Assembly (NCBI GenBank): GCA_003554115.1
Contig: PWFE01000056.1
Span: forward strand, 1 to 9,012
Origin: Haloferacaceae archaeon
GTDB taxonomy: Archaea > Halobacteriota > Halobacteria > Halobacteriales > Haloferacaceae
Reading direction: 5' to 3'
Length of the DNA: 9,012 nt
Both the position numbers and the translations under genes were made by a program. Positions 1 through 6,924 of the stretch are shown here, in pieces; the first letter of the stretch is position 1; each line of letters starts with the position of its first letter. The notes below the pieces were generated by a model, which did no database searches, was not told the DNA's origin, and saw only the letters and a program-made list of their open reading frames with translations.

Positions 1-28
1 ATGCCGTGCTTCTCGTATGGAACGCTTC

Positions 29-36
29 GAAAAAGA
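29..36 (-). terminator. T-tract downstream of the small 66-residue gene (weak candidate)
   Basis: Read on the minus strand, a TTCTTTTTC run lies about 15-22 bases beyond the stop codon of the gene at 51-251. Archaeal transcription often ends at short U-tracts without a strong hairpin, so this could end that transcript. I see no convincing stem in front of it. The remaining bases of 1-50 hold no gene I can support. Confidence 0.3.
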
Positions 37-50
37 ATGGGCTGTTGAGG

Positions 51-251
51 CTACCGCTGGGCGGCGACGGGTTCGTAGCCGCGAGCCGACAGCACTCTGG
101 CGAGTCGGTTCGCAGAGTATTCGAGTTCGTCACGCGCTGGCGTCTGTTGGGCCATTGTCTGTCGTCGACAGCGTTCTTGGGTAAACCAGCGGGATTTTTC
201 GTCGTCGGTCATCGCGTCCCACTCGGGTGGGAGGTCGTAATCGTGTCTCAT
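51..251 (-). CDS. Small hypothetical protein, 66 residues
   Basis: I do not recognise a family with certainty. The protein is soluble, with no signal peptide or membrane segment. Its N-terminal half is rich in Trp, acidic and Arg residues: it opens MRHDYDLPPEWDAMT, continues with DEKSRWFTQERCRRQ around residues 17-31, and then has a predicted helical Arg/Glu segment to the end. Codon choice (many GAC, GAA, CTC, GCC codons) and the acidic, helical character look like genuine haloarchaeal coding rather than a shadow frame. The ATG start is favoured because an in-frame TAG lies four codons upstream. No Shine-Dalgarno sequence precedes it, which fits a short-leader or leaderless haloarchaeal mRNA. 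It lies 257 bases beyond secY with its own TATA-like box, so it is probably a separate transcription unit. Many haloarchaea have adenylate kinase near this place. This protein has no P-loop and is not that enzyme. Confidence 0.7.
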   Translation of the reverse strand: MRHDYDLPPEWDAMTDDEKSRWFTQERCRRQTMAQQTPARDELEYSANRLARVLSARGYEPVAAQR

Positions 252-291
252 ACTGTGCTATCTGTGCGCATCAGTCACATGGACCAGCGTG

Positions 292-297
292 TATAAA
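292..297 (-). promoter_or_regulatory. TATA-box candidate for the 66-residue gene
   Basis: The minus strand reads TTTATA here, about 40 bases upstream of the ATG at 251. With the usual 22-27 bases from TATA to start site, transcription would begin near 267-272 and give a leader of roughly 16-21 bases. The surrounding bases (289-300) form a near-palindrome, so the box could in principle work in either direction, but no plus-strand gene follows it. Confidence 0.4.
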
Positions 298-448
298 CAC
301 GTTTCTGCGAGAAGATATTTTCAATACAAACACACATTATCGGGCCACGCCTAGCACCCGTTTTCTGACATTTGTCGTCGACTGCGCCGCTGAGTCTGCG
401 TTTGGAACTGTCTAAACAACGATGATAGTTTAGAGGCAAAGAATCGAT

Positions 449-471
449 AAAACCGAGCGTGAGAATTCGGT
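449..471 (-). terminator. Hairpin plus U-tract terminator candidate after secY
   Basis: On the minus strand ACCGA (471-467) and TCGGT (456-452) can form a 5-bp stem around a 10-base loop, directly followed by further T residues (TTTA at 451-448). It lies about 40-60 bases after the secY stop and is the best candidate for the end of the ribosomal-protein transcript. The stem is short, so the call is tentative. A second small stem (480-477 with 471-468) shares the same ACCG arm, so the two cannot form together. Confidence 0.4.
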
Positions 472-508
472 CAGAAACCGGAATAGAGTAGGTGTGGGTT
501 TCGAAGTC

Positions 509-1972
509 CTACTCTCTGCCGAACATCTGACGCATCATCGGATGCATCTCCATCATTTGTTCTTCGGCGATCTCCTCGTACAGTTTGTACGTAATCGACA
601 CGGTCAGCAGCAGTCCTTCACCGGAGACGTTACCGATGCTGCCAAGCATGTTCGTCATCACCGCCAACAGTCCAACGAGCGCACCACCAATGACGGTGAC
701 CTGCGGGATGTAGCGCTCCATGACTTTCTCGACGACCTGTGGGTTGCGTCGGAAGCCAGGAATCTGCATTCCCGAACTCTGGATCTGTTTGGCAGTTGCT
801 TTTGGGCCCATACCAGTGGTTTCGACCCAGAAGATCGCGAAGATTGCCCCACCGACGATCATGAAGCTCAGATCGATGGTGACACGCAGCAGGATCTCCC
901 ACGGCTCGCCAGTCGTCGTTCCGCGGAACCACATCCACTGATCCGGCGACTGGATCGGTGCCAGATAGAAGAACAGTCCACCGACAACGTCTCCTTCGGA
1001 GTACTCTCCGAGCCATGCGGGCATGCCAGCCCACTGGTTCTGGAGAATCTGGCCCATGAACTGAATGTTCGCCTGCAATGCACGAACAAGGATCATTGGC
1101 AGGACGCTCGCGTAGATGAGTTTCACCGGGAACCGGCCTCGGGCACCCCGAACGCGGGAGTGACTGAGCGGGATCTCGACACGCACCGACTCGGCGTAGA
1201 CGACGACTGCGAAGATGAACACAGTGGTCACCAAGCCGAGCAAGTTACCCGGATCGAACAGCAGGTTATTGAACCACTCGCCGGTGAACGTCGGTCCGAG
1301 TTCGAGCCCGCCGAAGAGGATACCGTACCAACTGGCAAAGAACCCGGGCGTTCCGAGTCCCGACCAGCTGAAAAATCCACCAATGAGCTGCTGGCTCACT
1401 GCGGCGATAATGAACAGCCCGACACCGGAGCCGACGCCCCACTTGCTCACGATCTCGTCCATGAACAGGATAAGGACGCCGCCGATGAACACCTGCGTGA
1501 AGATGATGAACTCTAAGATCGTCACACTAACGCCGAGTCCAGCAGCTATCTCGGGGTTCGCCGGCAAGAACTGCCCTGCAAACACCATCGGGAACGCTGT
1601 TGCAGCCGTGACGACAATCACTAGCAGCTTCTGGAGTCCCTGATAGAGGATCTGATCACGCGGGTCGCTGGTATCCAATCCGAGCAGGTTCGCCCCGCCA
1701 AGCAACTGGAGGACGATTGATGCCGTGACGATTGGACCAATCCCAACCTGCATAATCGAGCCCTGTTCACCGGCCAGAATCGACCGGAACTGCCCGAAGA
1801 TATCGCTGCCGCCGGCATCAAGGCCGAACAGCGTGATGTTCGTCAGGAAAAAGTAAATAACGAGCACGCCAGCCGTCCACAGTAGCTTCCGCTTGAACGG
1901 CACGTGTCCCTGCGGTCGAGAGACGACGGGCATCCGTGTTAGTACCGGTTCGGCGGCCTCCTTCCAACTCAT
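509..1972 (-). CDS. secY: SecY, protein translocase channel subunit (487 residues)
   Basis: Channel-forming subunit of the archaeal Sec61-type SecYE-beta translocon in the cytoplasmic membrane, through which nascent proteins are exported or inserted. Hydrophobic segments fit the ten-helix fold: about 30-50, 77-95, 112-134, 148-171, 180-200, 245-263, 284-304, 364-385, 425-443 and 450-465. The plug region is around 55-75 after TM1. The basic cytosolic loop between TM6 and TM7 has SHSRVRGARGR at about 270-280, the loop known to contact the ribosome. The C-terminus is Met-rich (EEQMMEMHPMMRQMFGRE). The external loops are expanded and carry little positive charge, as in haloarchaeal SecY. The gene starts one base after the rpl15 stop with no Shine-Dalgarno sequence, so translation probably depends on ribosomes that have just finished rpl15. 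It is the last gene of the cluster. Placement next to L15 is conserved across bacteria and archaea. Confidence 0.98.
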   Translation of the reverse strand: MSWKEAAEPVLTRMPVVSRPQGHVPFKRKLLWTAGVLVIYFFLTNITLFGLDAGGSDIFGQFRSILAGEQGSIMQVGIGPIVTASIVLQLLGGANLLGLDTSDPRDQILYQGLQKLLVIVVTAATAFPMVFAGQFLPANPEIAAGLGVSVTILEFIIFTQVFIGGVLILFMDEIVSKWGVGSGVGLFIIAAVSQQLIGGFFSWSGLGTPGFFASWYGILFGGLELGPTFTGEWFNNLLFDPGNLLGLVTTVFIFAVVVYAESVRVEIPLSHSRVRGARGRFPVKLIYASVLPMILVRALQANIQFMGQILQNQWAGMPAWLGEYSEGDVVGGLFFYLAPIQSPDQWMWFRGTTTGEPWEILLRVTIDLSFMIVGGAIFAIFWVETTGMGPKATAKQIQSSGMQIPGFRRNPQVVEKVMERYIPQVTVIGGALVGLLAVMTNMLGSIGNVSGEGLLLTVSITYKLYEEIAEEQMMEMHPMMRQMFGRE

Positions 1973-1973
1973 A

Positions 1974-2474
1974 TTATGATTCGTCTGAACGCTCTTCGTT
2001 TACGTCTTCCGCTTCGGCTGCTTCGGCTGCTTCGGCGCGCTCCGAAAGCACTGCCTCGCCGCCGGCTTCTTCGATACCCTCGACCGCACCGGCGGTAAAG
2101 GCATCTGCGGTGACGGTCAACTCGTTACGAACTTGACCGCCGCCGAGCACTTTCACAACGTCGACGTCGTGTCCAGCGTCGACAACGTCACGCGCGTCGA
2201 CAACGTAGCCGTCGCCGTCTTCCTCGGCTGTGCCGTCGGCAACATAGAGTGCAATATCCTCGTCGATCTTCTGGATTCGGATCTCCTCGATAGAGTCCGT
2301 GATCGAATCAGGCCGGCTAAAGCCGTGTTTGCCGAGCGGTTCGTAGTTGTGGAACTCGTGTTTGTCGCGGCCCGCACGACCGCGGCCACCACGATGACCG
2401 GCTCCGCGCCGGTTTTTGTGGGTGCCGCCGCCGTGGGTTCTCGAACCGCGCTGTCTGCGTTTTTTCGATCCCAT
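1974..2474 (-). CDS. rpl15: Ribosomal protein L15 (uL15), 166 residues
   Basis: Large-subunit protein that threads a basic, Gly/Arg-rich N-terminal tail into 23S rRNA. The tail is visible at residues 1-37 (GSRTHGGGTHKNRRGAGH followed by GGRGRAGR), with the conserved EFHNYEPLGKHGFSRP region at 40-55. The globular C-terminal part contains VVKVLGGGQVRNELTVTAD (about 106-123), typical of the family core. The last 20 residues are an Ala/Glu-rich acidic tail (EAAEAAEAED and beyond), a halophilic addition. The ATG overlaps the rpl30 stop by one base (TAATG). A GGAGG lies at 2489-2485 on the minus strand with about 10 bases of spacing, supporting this start. secY follows one base after the stop. Confidence 0.97.
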   Translation of the reverse strand: MGSKKRRQRGSRTHGGGTHKNRRGAGHRGGRGRAGRDKHEFHNYEPLGKHGFSRPDSITDSIEEIRIQKIDEDIALYVADGTAEEDGDGYVVDARDVVDAGHDVDVVKVLGGGQVRNELTVTADAFTAGAVEGIEEAGGEAVLSERAEAAEAAEAEDVNEERSDES

Positions 2475-2938
2475 TATCGCATCGCCTCCAAAAGGCTGTC
2501 AATGTCGTCGGTGTCGTGTCGACCCAGTTGGCCGCCTTCGACGACCGGGTGTTTAATGCCGTCGTGGCCACCGCGTGGTGGGTGGAGCCGAACAACGGGC
2601 GAGAGACCCTGCTCGCGCAGCGTCGTCTCTTCGTCGACGAGCGCCTCGGCAAGCGAAGCGACATCGTCGTACTCAGTGTTGTCGGCAACCCACTCGTCGT
2701 CGATGTCGGCGTCGCCCTCGTCGGCTTCGCCACGTCGCTCGATGAGCGTCGCCACAACGTCTGCGCTCGGTTCGCCGAAGGCAACGTAGTCGTTGACCTT
2801 CGTAATCATGCCGCGGTAGGTGTCGGTCTCAGGGACGAACGTGACGTGGTTGACGCTGTGTAGGTTCAGCATCTTTAGCGTGTCACGAACGTCCTGGGAC
2901 ATGTTGACCTCCCCGCGGAGTTGAACGAGAGCCTGCAT
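2474..2938 (-). CDS. rpl30: Ribosomal protein L30 (uL30), 154 residues
   Basis: Large-subunit protein of the long archaeal/eukaryotic L7/L30 type. The L30 core is residues 1-60 ([12 protein letters not shown], then DTLKMLNLHSVNHVTFVPE, then TYRGMITKVNDYVAFGE). A family-typical C-terminal extension follows, ending in the conserved LHPPRGGHDGIKHP (about 118-131). An acidic linker at 71-92 separates the two parts. The length matches haloarchaeal L30 and is much longer than the roughly 60-residue bacterial protein. The ATG overlaps the rps5 stop (TAATG), and AGGAGG at 2954-2949 with 10 bases of spacing supports the start. Confidence 0.97.
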   Translation of the reverse strand: MQALVQLRGEVNMSQDVRDTLKMLNLHSVNHVTFVPETDTYRGMITKVNDYVAFGEPSADVVATLIERRGEADEGDADIDDEWVADNTEYDDVASLAEALVDEETTLREQGLSPVVRLHPPRGGHDGIKHPVVEGGQLGRHDTDDIDSLLEAMR

Positions 2939-3585
2939 TATTCGTTGGCCTCCTGCTGGACAGCCTGGGCGCGCTGGGGCGTCCGCGACTGTGCGGCATT
3001 TTCCAAGGCGTTGTAGGTTGCCTTGGCGAGGTTAACCGTCGTCCGGGTGTTGCCGTCGGATTTCGTCCAAGCATCCTGGACGCCGGCGAGTTCGAGGATG
3101 TTCCGGACGGTCTCGGCAGCAGCCAGACCCAACCCTTGTGGGGCGGGCATGATTTTGACTGTCACCGAGCCGGCTTTGCCTTCCGCCGTTCGGAGCAGCG
3201 AGTTGACCCCACCGGCGGAGTCCTCCCACGAGCCCGAGCCACGGTCGACTTTGATGACGTTGAGTTTGGCAACGTCGATGGCTTTCTGGATTGCGCCGCC
3301 GACCTGCTCGTCGCGGGCCTGGGCGTATCCAAGGTAGCCATCTCGGTTCCCCACAACACAGACACAGCGGAACTTGACTCGCCGACCCGAGTCGGTCATC
3401 CGCTGGACCATGTTGATATCAAGCACTTCGTCTTCCAGTCCGGGAAGGAGCTGGTCGACAATCTGGGGCTCTTTGAGTGGGAGACCCGAGGCGAGTGCCT
3501 GGTCCATCGTCGTGATGTCGCCGTTCTGTACCTTGCGGCCAAGCCGCGTACGCGGCTCCCAGCCGTTATTATTTCGTGAGCTCAT
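2938..3585 (-). CDS. rps5: Ribosomal protein S5 (uS5), 215 residues
   Basis: Small-subunit protein near the mRNA entry site and decoding centre, involved in translational fidelity. The double-stranded-RNA-binding-like domain includes [20 protein letters not shown] (59-78) and [11 protein letters not shown] (78-88). The ribosomal fold-2 domain includes [19 protein letters not shown] (137-155) and [17 protein letters not shown] (178-194). Between them, residues 116-131 read [16 protein letters not shown]. From family knowledge, many haloarchaeal S5 proteins have a Cys-rich loop there of the form CGSWECGCGRPHT. Here all of those cysteines and the RPHT are replaced. The start overlaps the rpl18 stop as ATGA, with AGGAGGA at 3595-3589. 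Only the loop is odd; the rest is typical. Confidence 0.97.
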   Translation of the reverse strand: MSSRNNNGWEPRTRLGRKVQNGDITTMDQALASGLPLKEPQIVDQLLPGLEDEVLDINMVQRMTDSGRRVKFRCVCVVGNRDGYLGYAQARDEQVGGAIQKAIDVAKLNVIKVDRGSGSWEDSAGGVNSLLRTAEGKAGSVTVKIMPAPQGLGLAAAETVRNILELAGVQDAWTKSDGNTRTTVNLAKATYNALENAAQSRTPQRAQAVQQEANE

Positions 3586-4136
3586 TCGTCCTCCTGCAGT
3601 GTTGCGAGCACATCGTCGAAGTGCTCAGGTAGTTCAGTGGCGTCGAAATCTCCACTATAGAGTGGCTCGTCCAACTGCTCGGCATACTCGGCGATATGTT
3701 CGCCGCGGTTGCGCGACCAGTCGGCCAGCACACTGTCGTTGTGTGGGATTTCGAGGCCAGCGTCGATTGCTCCTTCTTGGACCGAAAACACCTTGTTACC
3801 AGGGGTTGCCGTGTTGAGCCCGATGTCGAGAACGGCCTCTTCAAGACCAGCCTCGACCGCACGGGCTCCGAGGAGGTAGCCGGTCAGGTACGCGCTTGGA
3901 AGGTTCCCGGTTGGAGCCTCCCAGCCGTACTCTGCCAGATCCTCACTCGAGGCGGCAACGTGGGTAACATCGCCATCAGGTCCGGGAGTGACCAGCTGCG
4001 CCCTGACGTGCTTGTTGCTCGTCCGGGCGACCAGACGAGGTTTGCCGGATTTCAGCAGGCGCAACCTCTGGTGGTAGTCTGTTCGGACCTCACGGCGGCG
4101 GCGCATCGGCACTCTGTATCGTGGTCCAGTTGCCAT
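3582..4136 (-). CDS. rpl18: Ribosomal protein L18 (uL18), 184 residues
   Basis: 5S-rRNA-binding protein of the central protuberance, which works with L5 to load 5S rRNA on the large subunit. Visible features are the basic N-terminus with [20 protein letters not shown] (11-30), [19 protein letters not shown] (31-49), the conserved [18 protein letters not shown] (76-93), and the archaeal segment [21 protein letters not shown] (103-123). The C-terminal 30 residues are acidic and helical. The length is that of the archaeal/eukaryotic L5-like L18, longer than bacterial L18. It overlaps rpl19e by one base (TAATG), with GAGGTGA at 4150-4144 in front of the ATG, and overlaps rps5 by ATGA. Confidence 0.97.
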   Translation of the reverse strand: MATGPRYRVPMRRRREVRTDYHQRLRLLKSGKPRLVARTSNKHVRAQLVTPGPDGDVTHVAASSEDLAEYGWEAPTGNLPSAYLTGYLLGARAVEAGLEEAVLDIGLNTATPGNKVFSVQEGAIDAGLEIPHNDSVLADWSRNRGEHIAEYAEQLDEPLYSGDFDATELPEHFDDVLATLQEDE

Positions 4137-4594
4137 TATGCGTTCACCTCAATACCGTAGTTGTTTCGAGCGTACGCTTCGAGCCGGTCGACGCTGTCGA
4201 ACTCGCCACCACTGGCTTTGTTGTACAGCTCGCGGTACTGCGTCCGGTCGATCGTTCCATCCTCGCGAAGCTCTTTGAGCCGCTTTCGCTGGGCGCGAAT
4301 CCGAGAGACCCAACTGTCTTTGCGAGCCTCTCGGGCGCCGGCTTTCCCTTTGCGTTTGCCGTGGCCCTTTTTGTGGCCGTAGGAACGCTTTTTGCTGCGC
4401 TCGCGGGCGCGGCCACGGGAGTTGTTCTGGGTTCCCTTGGCTTTGATGATGCCTTCGTCGACCAGCTCGCGAATATCCTCGCGAGTGATCGCTTCGGCGA
4501 TCTCTTCTTGTTCGGCGGGATCGAGCCAAACACGACGCTCGCCAACGCCCAAGACGTCAGCAGCAAGTCGTTTCTGGGCTGCGAGATCACTCAT
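4136..4594 (-). CDS. rpl19e: Ribosomal protein L19e (eL19), 152 residues
   Basis: Archaeal/eukaryotic-specific large-subunit protein, extended and helical, bound to 23S rRNA near the exit-tunnel side and the subunit interface. The N-terminal globular part carries [20 protein letters not shown] (4-23) and the [15 protein letters not shown] motif (41-55). A very basic extension follows ([20 protein letters not shown], 67-86) and then a long helix (about 92-112). It overlaps rpl32e by 8 bases; GGAGGT at 4608-4603 with 8 bases of spacing supports this ATG. The basic character contrasts with the acidic L32e encoded just before it. Confidence 0.97.
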   Translation of the reverse strand: MSDLAAQKRLAADVLGVGERRVWLDPAEQEEIAEAITREDIRELVDEGIIKAKGTQNNSRGRARERSKKRSYGHKKGHGKRKGKAGAREARKDSWVSRIRAQRKRLKELREDGTIDRTQYRELYNKASGGEFDSVDRLEAYARNNYGIEVNA

Positions 4595-5306
4595 CGTCGT
4601 CGACCTCCACTTCGATGTACGTTGGGTTCAGCACGCGAATCTCCTCGTCTTCGCAGATCTCTTCGATCCGCTCTCGCTTGCGGCCGCCGACCTTGCTGGC
4701 GATTCGGACTGCTTGGGTGTCGCCGTCGACATCCTCAAGATCGTCGGTGTTGTGCACGCGAACCTCTTCGAAGCCGCTTGGGTGCAGCCCACGGGCCGCC
4801 TTTGGCGACCGGAAACCGGCTGCAACCTTGGGGCCGCGGCTCTTGAAGCCACGGCGCTGTTTCGAAAGGCCACCACGGGGTCGACGCCAGGATTCTGGCG
4901 TCCGCTTTTTCATGTGGTAGTCCTGTCGTTTGAACGCAGGTTTGCCCTCGCGTTTCTTCTGGGCGAGTGCGGCTTCGGTCTCGCTGTCCAACTCGGGCGT
5001 CTTCTCAGCGTGCCCGCGAGCGACGAGTTCGGTCTCGACGTCTTCGAGTTCGTCTTCCTCGTCGTCTTCTTCGTCGGCTGCGTCGTCTTCGACTTCAGCC
5101 TCAGTGTCTTCGGCGACCTCAAGGTCGCCAACACCGGCTTTAATACGCGCAGCGAGCGCGTTCCCGATGCCGTCGACATCGCTTAGTTCGCCCTGTGAGG
5201 CGGCTTTGACGTCCTCGATGGACTCATAGCCGGCCTCGCGGAGTGCGTCGGCTTTCGATGGGCCGACACCGCTGATATCTTCGAGTTCTTGTGGTTCGTC
5301 TGCCAT
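4587..5306 (-). CDS. rpl32e: Ribosomal protein L32e (eL32) with N-terminal helix-hairpin-helix extension, 239 residues
   Basis: Archaeal/eukaryotic large-subunit protein. The conserved L32e domain occupies about residues 118-239, with [20 protein letters not shown] (133-152), [19 protein letters not shown] (164-182) and the end [10 protein letters not shown] (226-235). In front lies a haloarchaeal extension with two helix-hairpin-helix turns ([18 protein letters not shown] at 10-27 and [12 protein letters not shown] at 44-55). An Asp/Glu-only-like linker follows at about 66-95. Helix-hairpin-helix pairs normally bind nucleic acid; their role here is not established. The reading frame stays open 11 codons further upstream to an ATG at 5339, inside rpl6. 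The start at 5306 is preferred because a GGAGGTG lies just in front of it and because haloarchaeal L32e proteins begin this way. The gene begins one base after the rpl6 stop. Confidence 0.96.
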   Translation of the reverse strand: MADEPQELEDISGVGPSKADALREAGYESIEDVKAASQGELSDVDGIGNALAARIKAGVGDLEVAEDTEAEVEDDAADEEDDEEDELEDVETELVARGHAEKTPELDSETEAALAQKKREGKPAFKRQDYHMKKRTPESWRRPRGGLSKQRRGFKSRGPKVAAGFRSPKAARGLHPSGFEEVRVHNTDDLEDVDGDTQAVRIASKVGGRKRERIEEICEDEEIRVLNPTYIEVEVDDDE

Positions 5307-5307
5307 C

Positions 5308-5844
5308 TCAGGCACCTCCGGCTTGTGGTTTCTCGACAATGTAGACGCCGTCTTGGAAAACGCGCGTATCCTTGTCGTTGACCCGGGTGAGCTGTTCGAT
5401 ATCGGCAGCAGTCTGGCCGACGGCCTCTTTGTCAGAGCCCGTCAGTGTGACCTCTTCGCCGTCGACCTGTACCTCTGTGTCCCCACGGATGGGGGTCCGT
5501 CGCTCGGCCTTTTCGCCGAGGAAGTTCTCGATGACGACCTCGTCGCCCTCGACTGCCACTTGCATCGGGAAGTGAGCGTAGTGGACCTCCATTTTGTACT
5601 CCCATCCCTCAGTGACGCCGTGGACCATGTTGCGAACGTGGCTTTCGAAGGTGCCGACGGTTGCGTAGGTTTTGGCGTTCTCGACGTCAGTTTCGATGAC
5701 GACCGTCTCGTCGTCGACGCTGACATCGATGTCTGGGTACCACAGGCGGCGCGTGACGCTGCCGTCTGGGCCCTCGACGGTGAGATCGAGATGGTCTACC
5801 GTTGCGGACACGTCGTCTGGAAGTTCGATTTCAGTTCGTGTCAT
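5308..5844 (-). CDS. rpl6: Ribosomal protein L6 (uL6), 178 residues
   Basis: Large-subunit protein near the L7/L12 stalk base and sarcin-ricin loop, made of two repeated L6 domains. The first spans about 5-80 ([20 protein letters not shown], then [20 protein letters not shown] at 59-78). The second spans about 81-172 and contains [20 protein letters not shown] (105-124), the family signature region. Length and sequence match archaeal L6. The start lies two bases after the rps8 stop and has no good Shine-Dalgarno sequence, which suggests reinitiation. rpl32e follows after one base. Confidence 0.97.
   Translation of the reverse strand: MTRTEIELPDDVSATVDHLDLTVEGPDGSVTRRLWYPDIDVSVDDETVVIETDVENAKTYATVGTFESHVRNMVHGVTEGWEYKMEVHYAHFPMQVAVEGDEVVIENFLGEKAERRTPIRGDTEVQVDGEEVTLTGSDKEAVGQTAADIEQLTRVNDKDTRVFQDGVYIVEKPQAGGA
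5313..5319 (-). promoter_or_regulatory. Shine-Dalgarno sequence that fixes the rpl32e start
   Basis: The minus strand reads GGAGGTG, a full match to the archaeal 16S rRNA 3' end, 6 bases in front of the ATG at 5306 and inside the last codons of rpl6. It argues for the start at 5306 and against the longer in-frame ATG at 5339. It is the only one of the five non-overlapping junctions in this operon that has such a site. Confidence 0.75.
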
Positions 5845-5846
5845 TG

Positions 5847-6239
5847 TTAGTAGACGTATGCGATCACTTGGCCACCGATACCCTGTTCGCGGGCTTCGTA
5901 GTGGCTCATGACGCCGTGGCTTGTCGTGACGATAAGCGACCCGTAATCACGGGCCGGCAGGAAGCGTTTTTCCCATTTCTCGTAGTCGTCTGCGCCCACT
6001 GAGTAGCGGGGTTTGACGATGCCACATTCGTTGATCGCGCCTTTCAGTTCAACCTCGAACGAACCGGCTTTGCCGTCGTCGACGAACTCGAAGCCGTCGA
6101 TGTATCCTCGGTCGTAGAAGACCTCAAGGATCGAGCCGATAATGTTCGAGGCGGGCTGTACCGTAATGCCGAGATGGCCAACGCTTTCGGCATTATCAAT
6201 GCCGGAGAGTGCGCTGGACAGTGGATCGTTGCCTGCCAT
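5847..6239 (-). CDS. rps8: Ribosomal protein S8 (uS8), 130 residues
   Basis: Primary 16S-rRNA-binding protein of the small-subunit central domain; in bacteria it also represses its own operon. The archaeal/eukaryotic S15a-like form is seen: [16 protein letters not shown] (6-21), [19 protein letters not shown] (37-55), and the C-terminal signature [20 protein letters not shown] (101-120). The length is as expected. The ATG lies two bases after the rps14 stop with no Shine-Dalgarno sequence, and rpl6 follows two bases after its stop. A translational repressor role in this organism would be inference only. Confidence 0.97.
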   Translation of the reverse strand: MAGNDPLSSALSGIDNAESVGHLGITVQPASNIIGSILEVFYDRGYIDGFEFVDDGKAGSFEVELKGAINECGIVKPRYSVGADDYEKWEKRFLPARDYGSLIVTTSHGVMSHYEAREQGIGGQVIAYVY

Positions 6240-6241
6240 GA

Positions 6242-6409
6242 TTAGCTATACTTCTTGAATCCCATGTCTCGGGCGACCTCACGGAAGCACTGCCGACAGA
6301 GATTGATGTTGTACTTGCCAACAAGTCCCTGTTTGCGGCCGCAGCGTCGACATTCGAGCTGCTGGCCGGTCTCCGCGTTGTCTCCGGACGGTGTGTCTGT
6401 TTCGCTCAT
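6242..6409 (-). CDS. rps14: Ribosomal protein S14, zinc-ribbon type (uS14), 55 residues
   Basis: Small protein of the 30S head. Translation of 6409 down to 6242 gives 55 residues starting [15 protein letters not shown] and ending [11 protein letters not shown]. The zinc ribbon is intact: C20-x2-C23 (CRRC) and C38-x2-C41 (CRQC), with the conserved [19 protein letters not shown] around them. The first 16 residues are a short acidic/Thr-rich halophilic extension. The ATG overlaps the rpl5 stop as ATGA, and a GGAGGT in front supports the start. Position between L5 and S8 is the canonical spc order. The gene is short enough to be missed by length filters. Confidence 0.96.
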   Translation of the reverse strand: MSETDTPSGDNAETGQQLECRRCGRKQGLVGKYNINLCRQCFREVARDMGFKKYS

Positions 6410-6924
6410 TCATCTACCTCCACGTCGAAGTTCGCCTCGACGTAGTTGGCTGCATCCTCGGGGGTCATCTGGTGGCCGCTCGGAATCGATCGGGTCTCTT
6501 GGTCTCGTTTCGAGACGCGGTAGCCCGGTCGCACAACTGTCACGGTCACATCCAACCCGTAGATACCGATCTGCGGGTCGTACTCCTGGCTTGGGAACTC
6601 GGTGTGTTCGGCGACGCCGAAGCTGAAGTTGCCGGTGTCGTCGAACTGCGAGACCGAAAGCGAGGTGAGCGGCAGTGCCGTCTTGAGGAACTCGTGGGCA
6701 TCCTCGCCACGAAGTGTTGTTTTCGCGCCGATTGGATCACCCTCGCGGATGTTGAACTCGGCGATAGTTCGGTTGGCGAGCGTCTGGACGCTGTGTTGGC
6801 CCGTGATCTCTTCGAGGATCTCTTGGGCGTTCTGCAGTTCGCGTCCGCCTTCGCCAACAGCCATGTGGACGACGACCTTTTCGATGGCTGGTTCGCGCAT
6901 TGCGTGGAACGCTGCCTCGCTCAT
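6406..6924 (-). CDS. rpl5: Ribosomal protein L5 (uL5), 172 residues
   Basis: Large-subunit protein of the central protuberance that binds 5S rRNA together with L18 and contacts P-site tRNA. Archaeal features: [19 protein letters not shown] (9-27), [17 protein letters not shown] (57-73), [20 protein letters not shown] (94-113) and [19 protein letters not shown] (119-137). The start at 6924 is preferred over the internal ATG at 6900 because GGAGGTGA at 6938-6931 sits 6 bases upstream and because haloarchaeal L5 has a short extension before MREP. The start overlaps the rps4e stop, and the stop overlaps the rps14 start, both as ATGA. Confidence 0.97.
   Translation of the reverse strand: MSEAAFHAMREPAIEKVVVHMAVGEGGRELQNAQEILEEITGQHSVQTLANRTIAEFNIREGDPIGAKTTLRGEDAHEFLKTALPLTSLSVSQFDDTGNFSFGVAEHTEFPSQEYDPQIGIYGLDVTVTVVRPGYRVSKRDQETRSIPSGHQMTPEDAANYVEANFDVEVDE
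6416..6421 (-). promoter_or_regulatory. Shine-Dalgarno sequence of rps14
   Basis: The minus strand reads GGAGGT with 6 bases of spacing before the rps14 ATG at 6409, inside the last codons of rpl5. It confirms the start of this short gene. Confidence 0.7.

Noticed and set aside
1..183. Plus-strand open frames at the left edge, for example one opening with MERFEKEWAVEATAG
   Set aside because: It soon becomes Arg/Val/Ser-rich shadow sequence opposite the 66-residue gene and has no ribosome site or family features. The 15-codon frame at 1-48 is too short to judge.
494..1516. A 340-codon open frame on the plus strand opposite secY
   Set aside because: It lies wholly antisense to an unmistakable SecY and its translation is His/Arg/Asp/Glu-rich with no recognisable domain. 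Long antisense frames are common opposite GC-rich haloarchaeal genes because of codon bias.
4392..5186. A 264-codon plus-strand open frame with Phe/Val/Leu-rich stretches resembling membrane segments
   Set aside because: It is antisense to the acidic linker and Gly/Arg-rich parts of rpl32e and rpl19e. Complementing GAC/GAG/GAA codons gives Val/Leu/Phe/Ser by necessity.
5308..5339. Longer rpl32e start at the ATG ending at 5339
   Set aside because: It would overlap rpl6 by 32 bases and lacks a ribosome site, while the ATG at 5306 has a perfect GGAGGTG and matches the family N-terminus.
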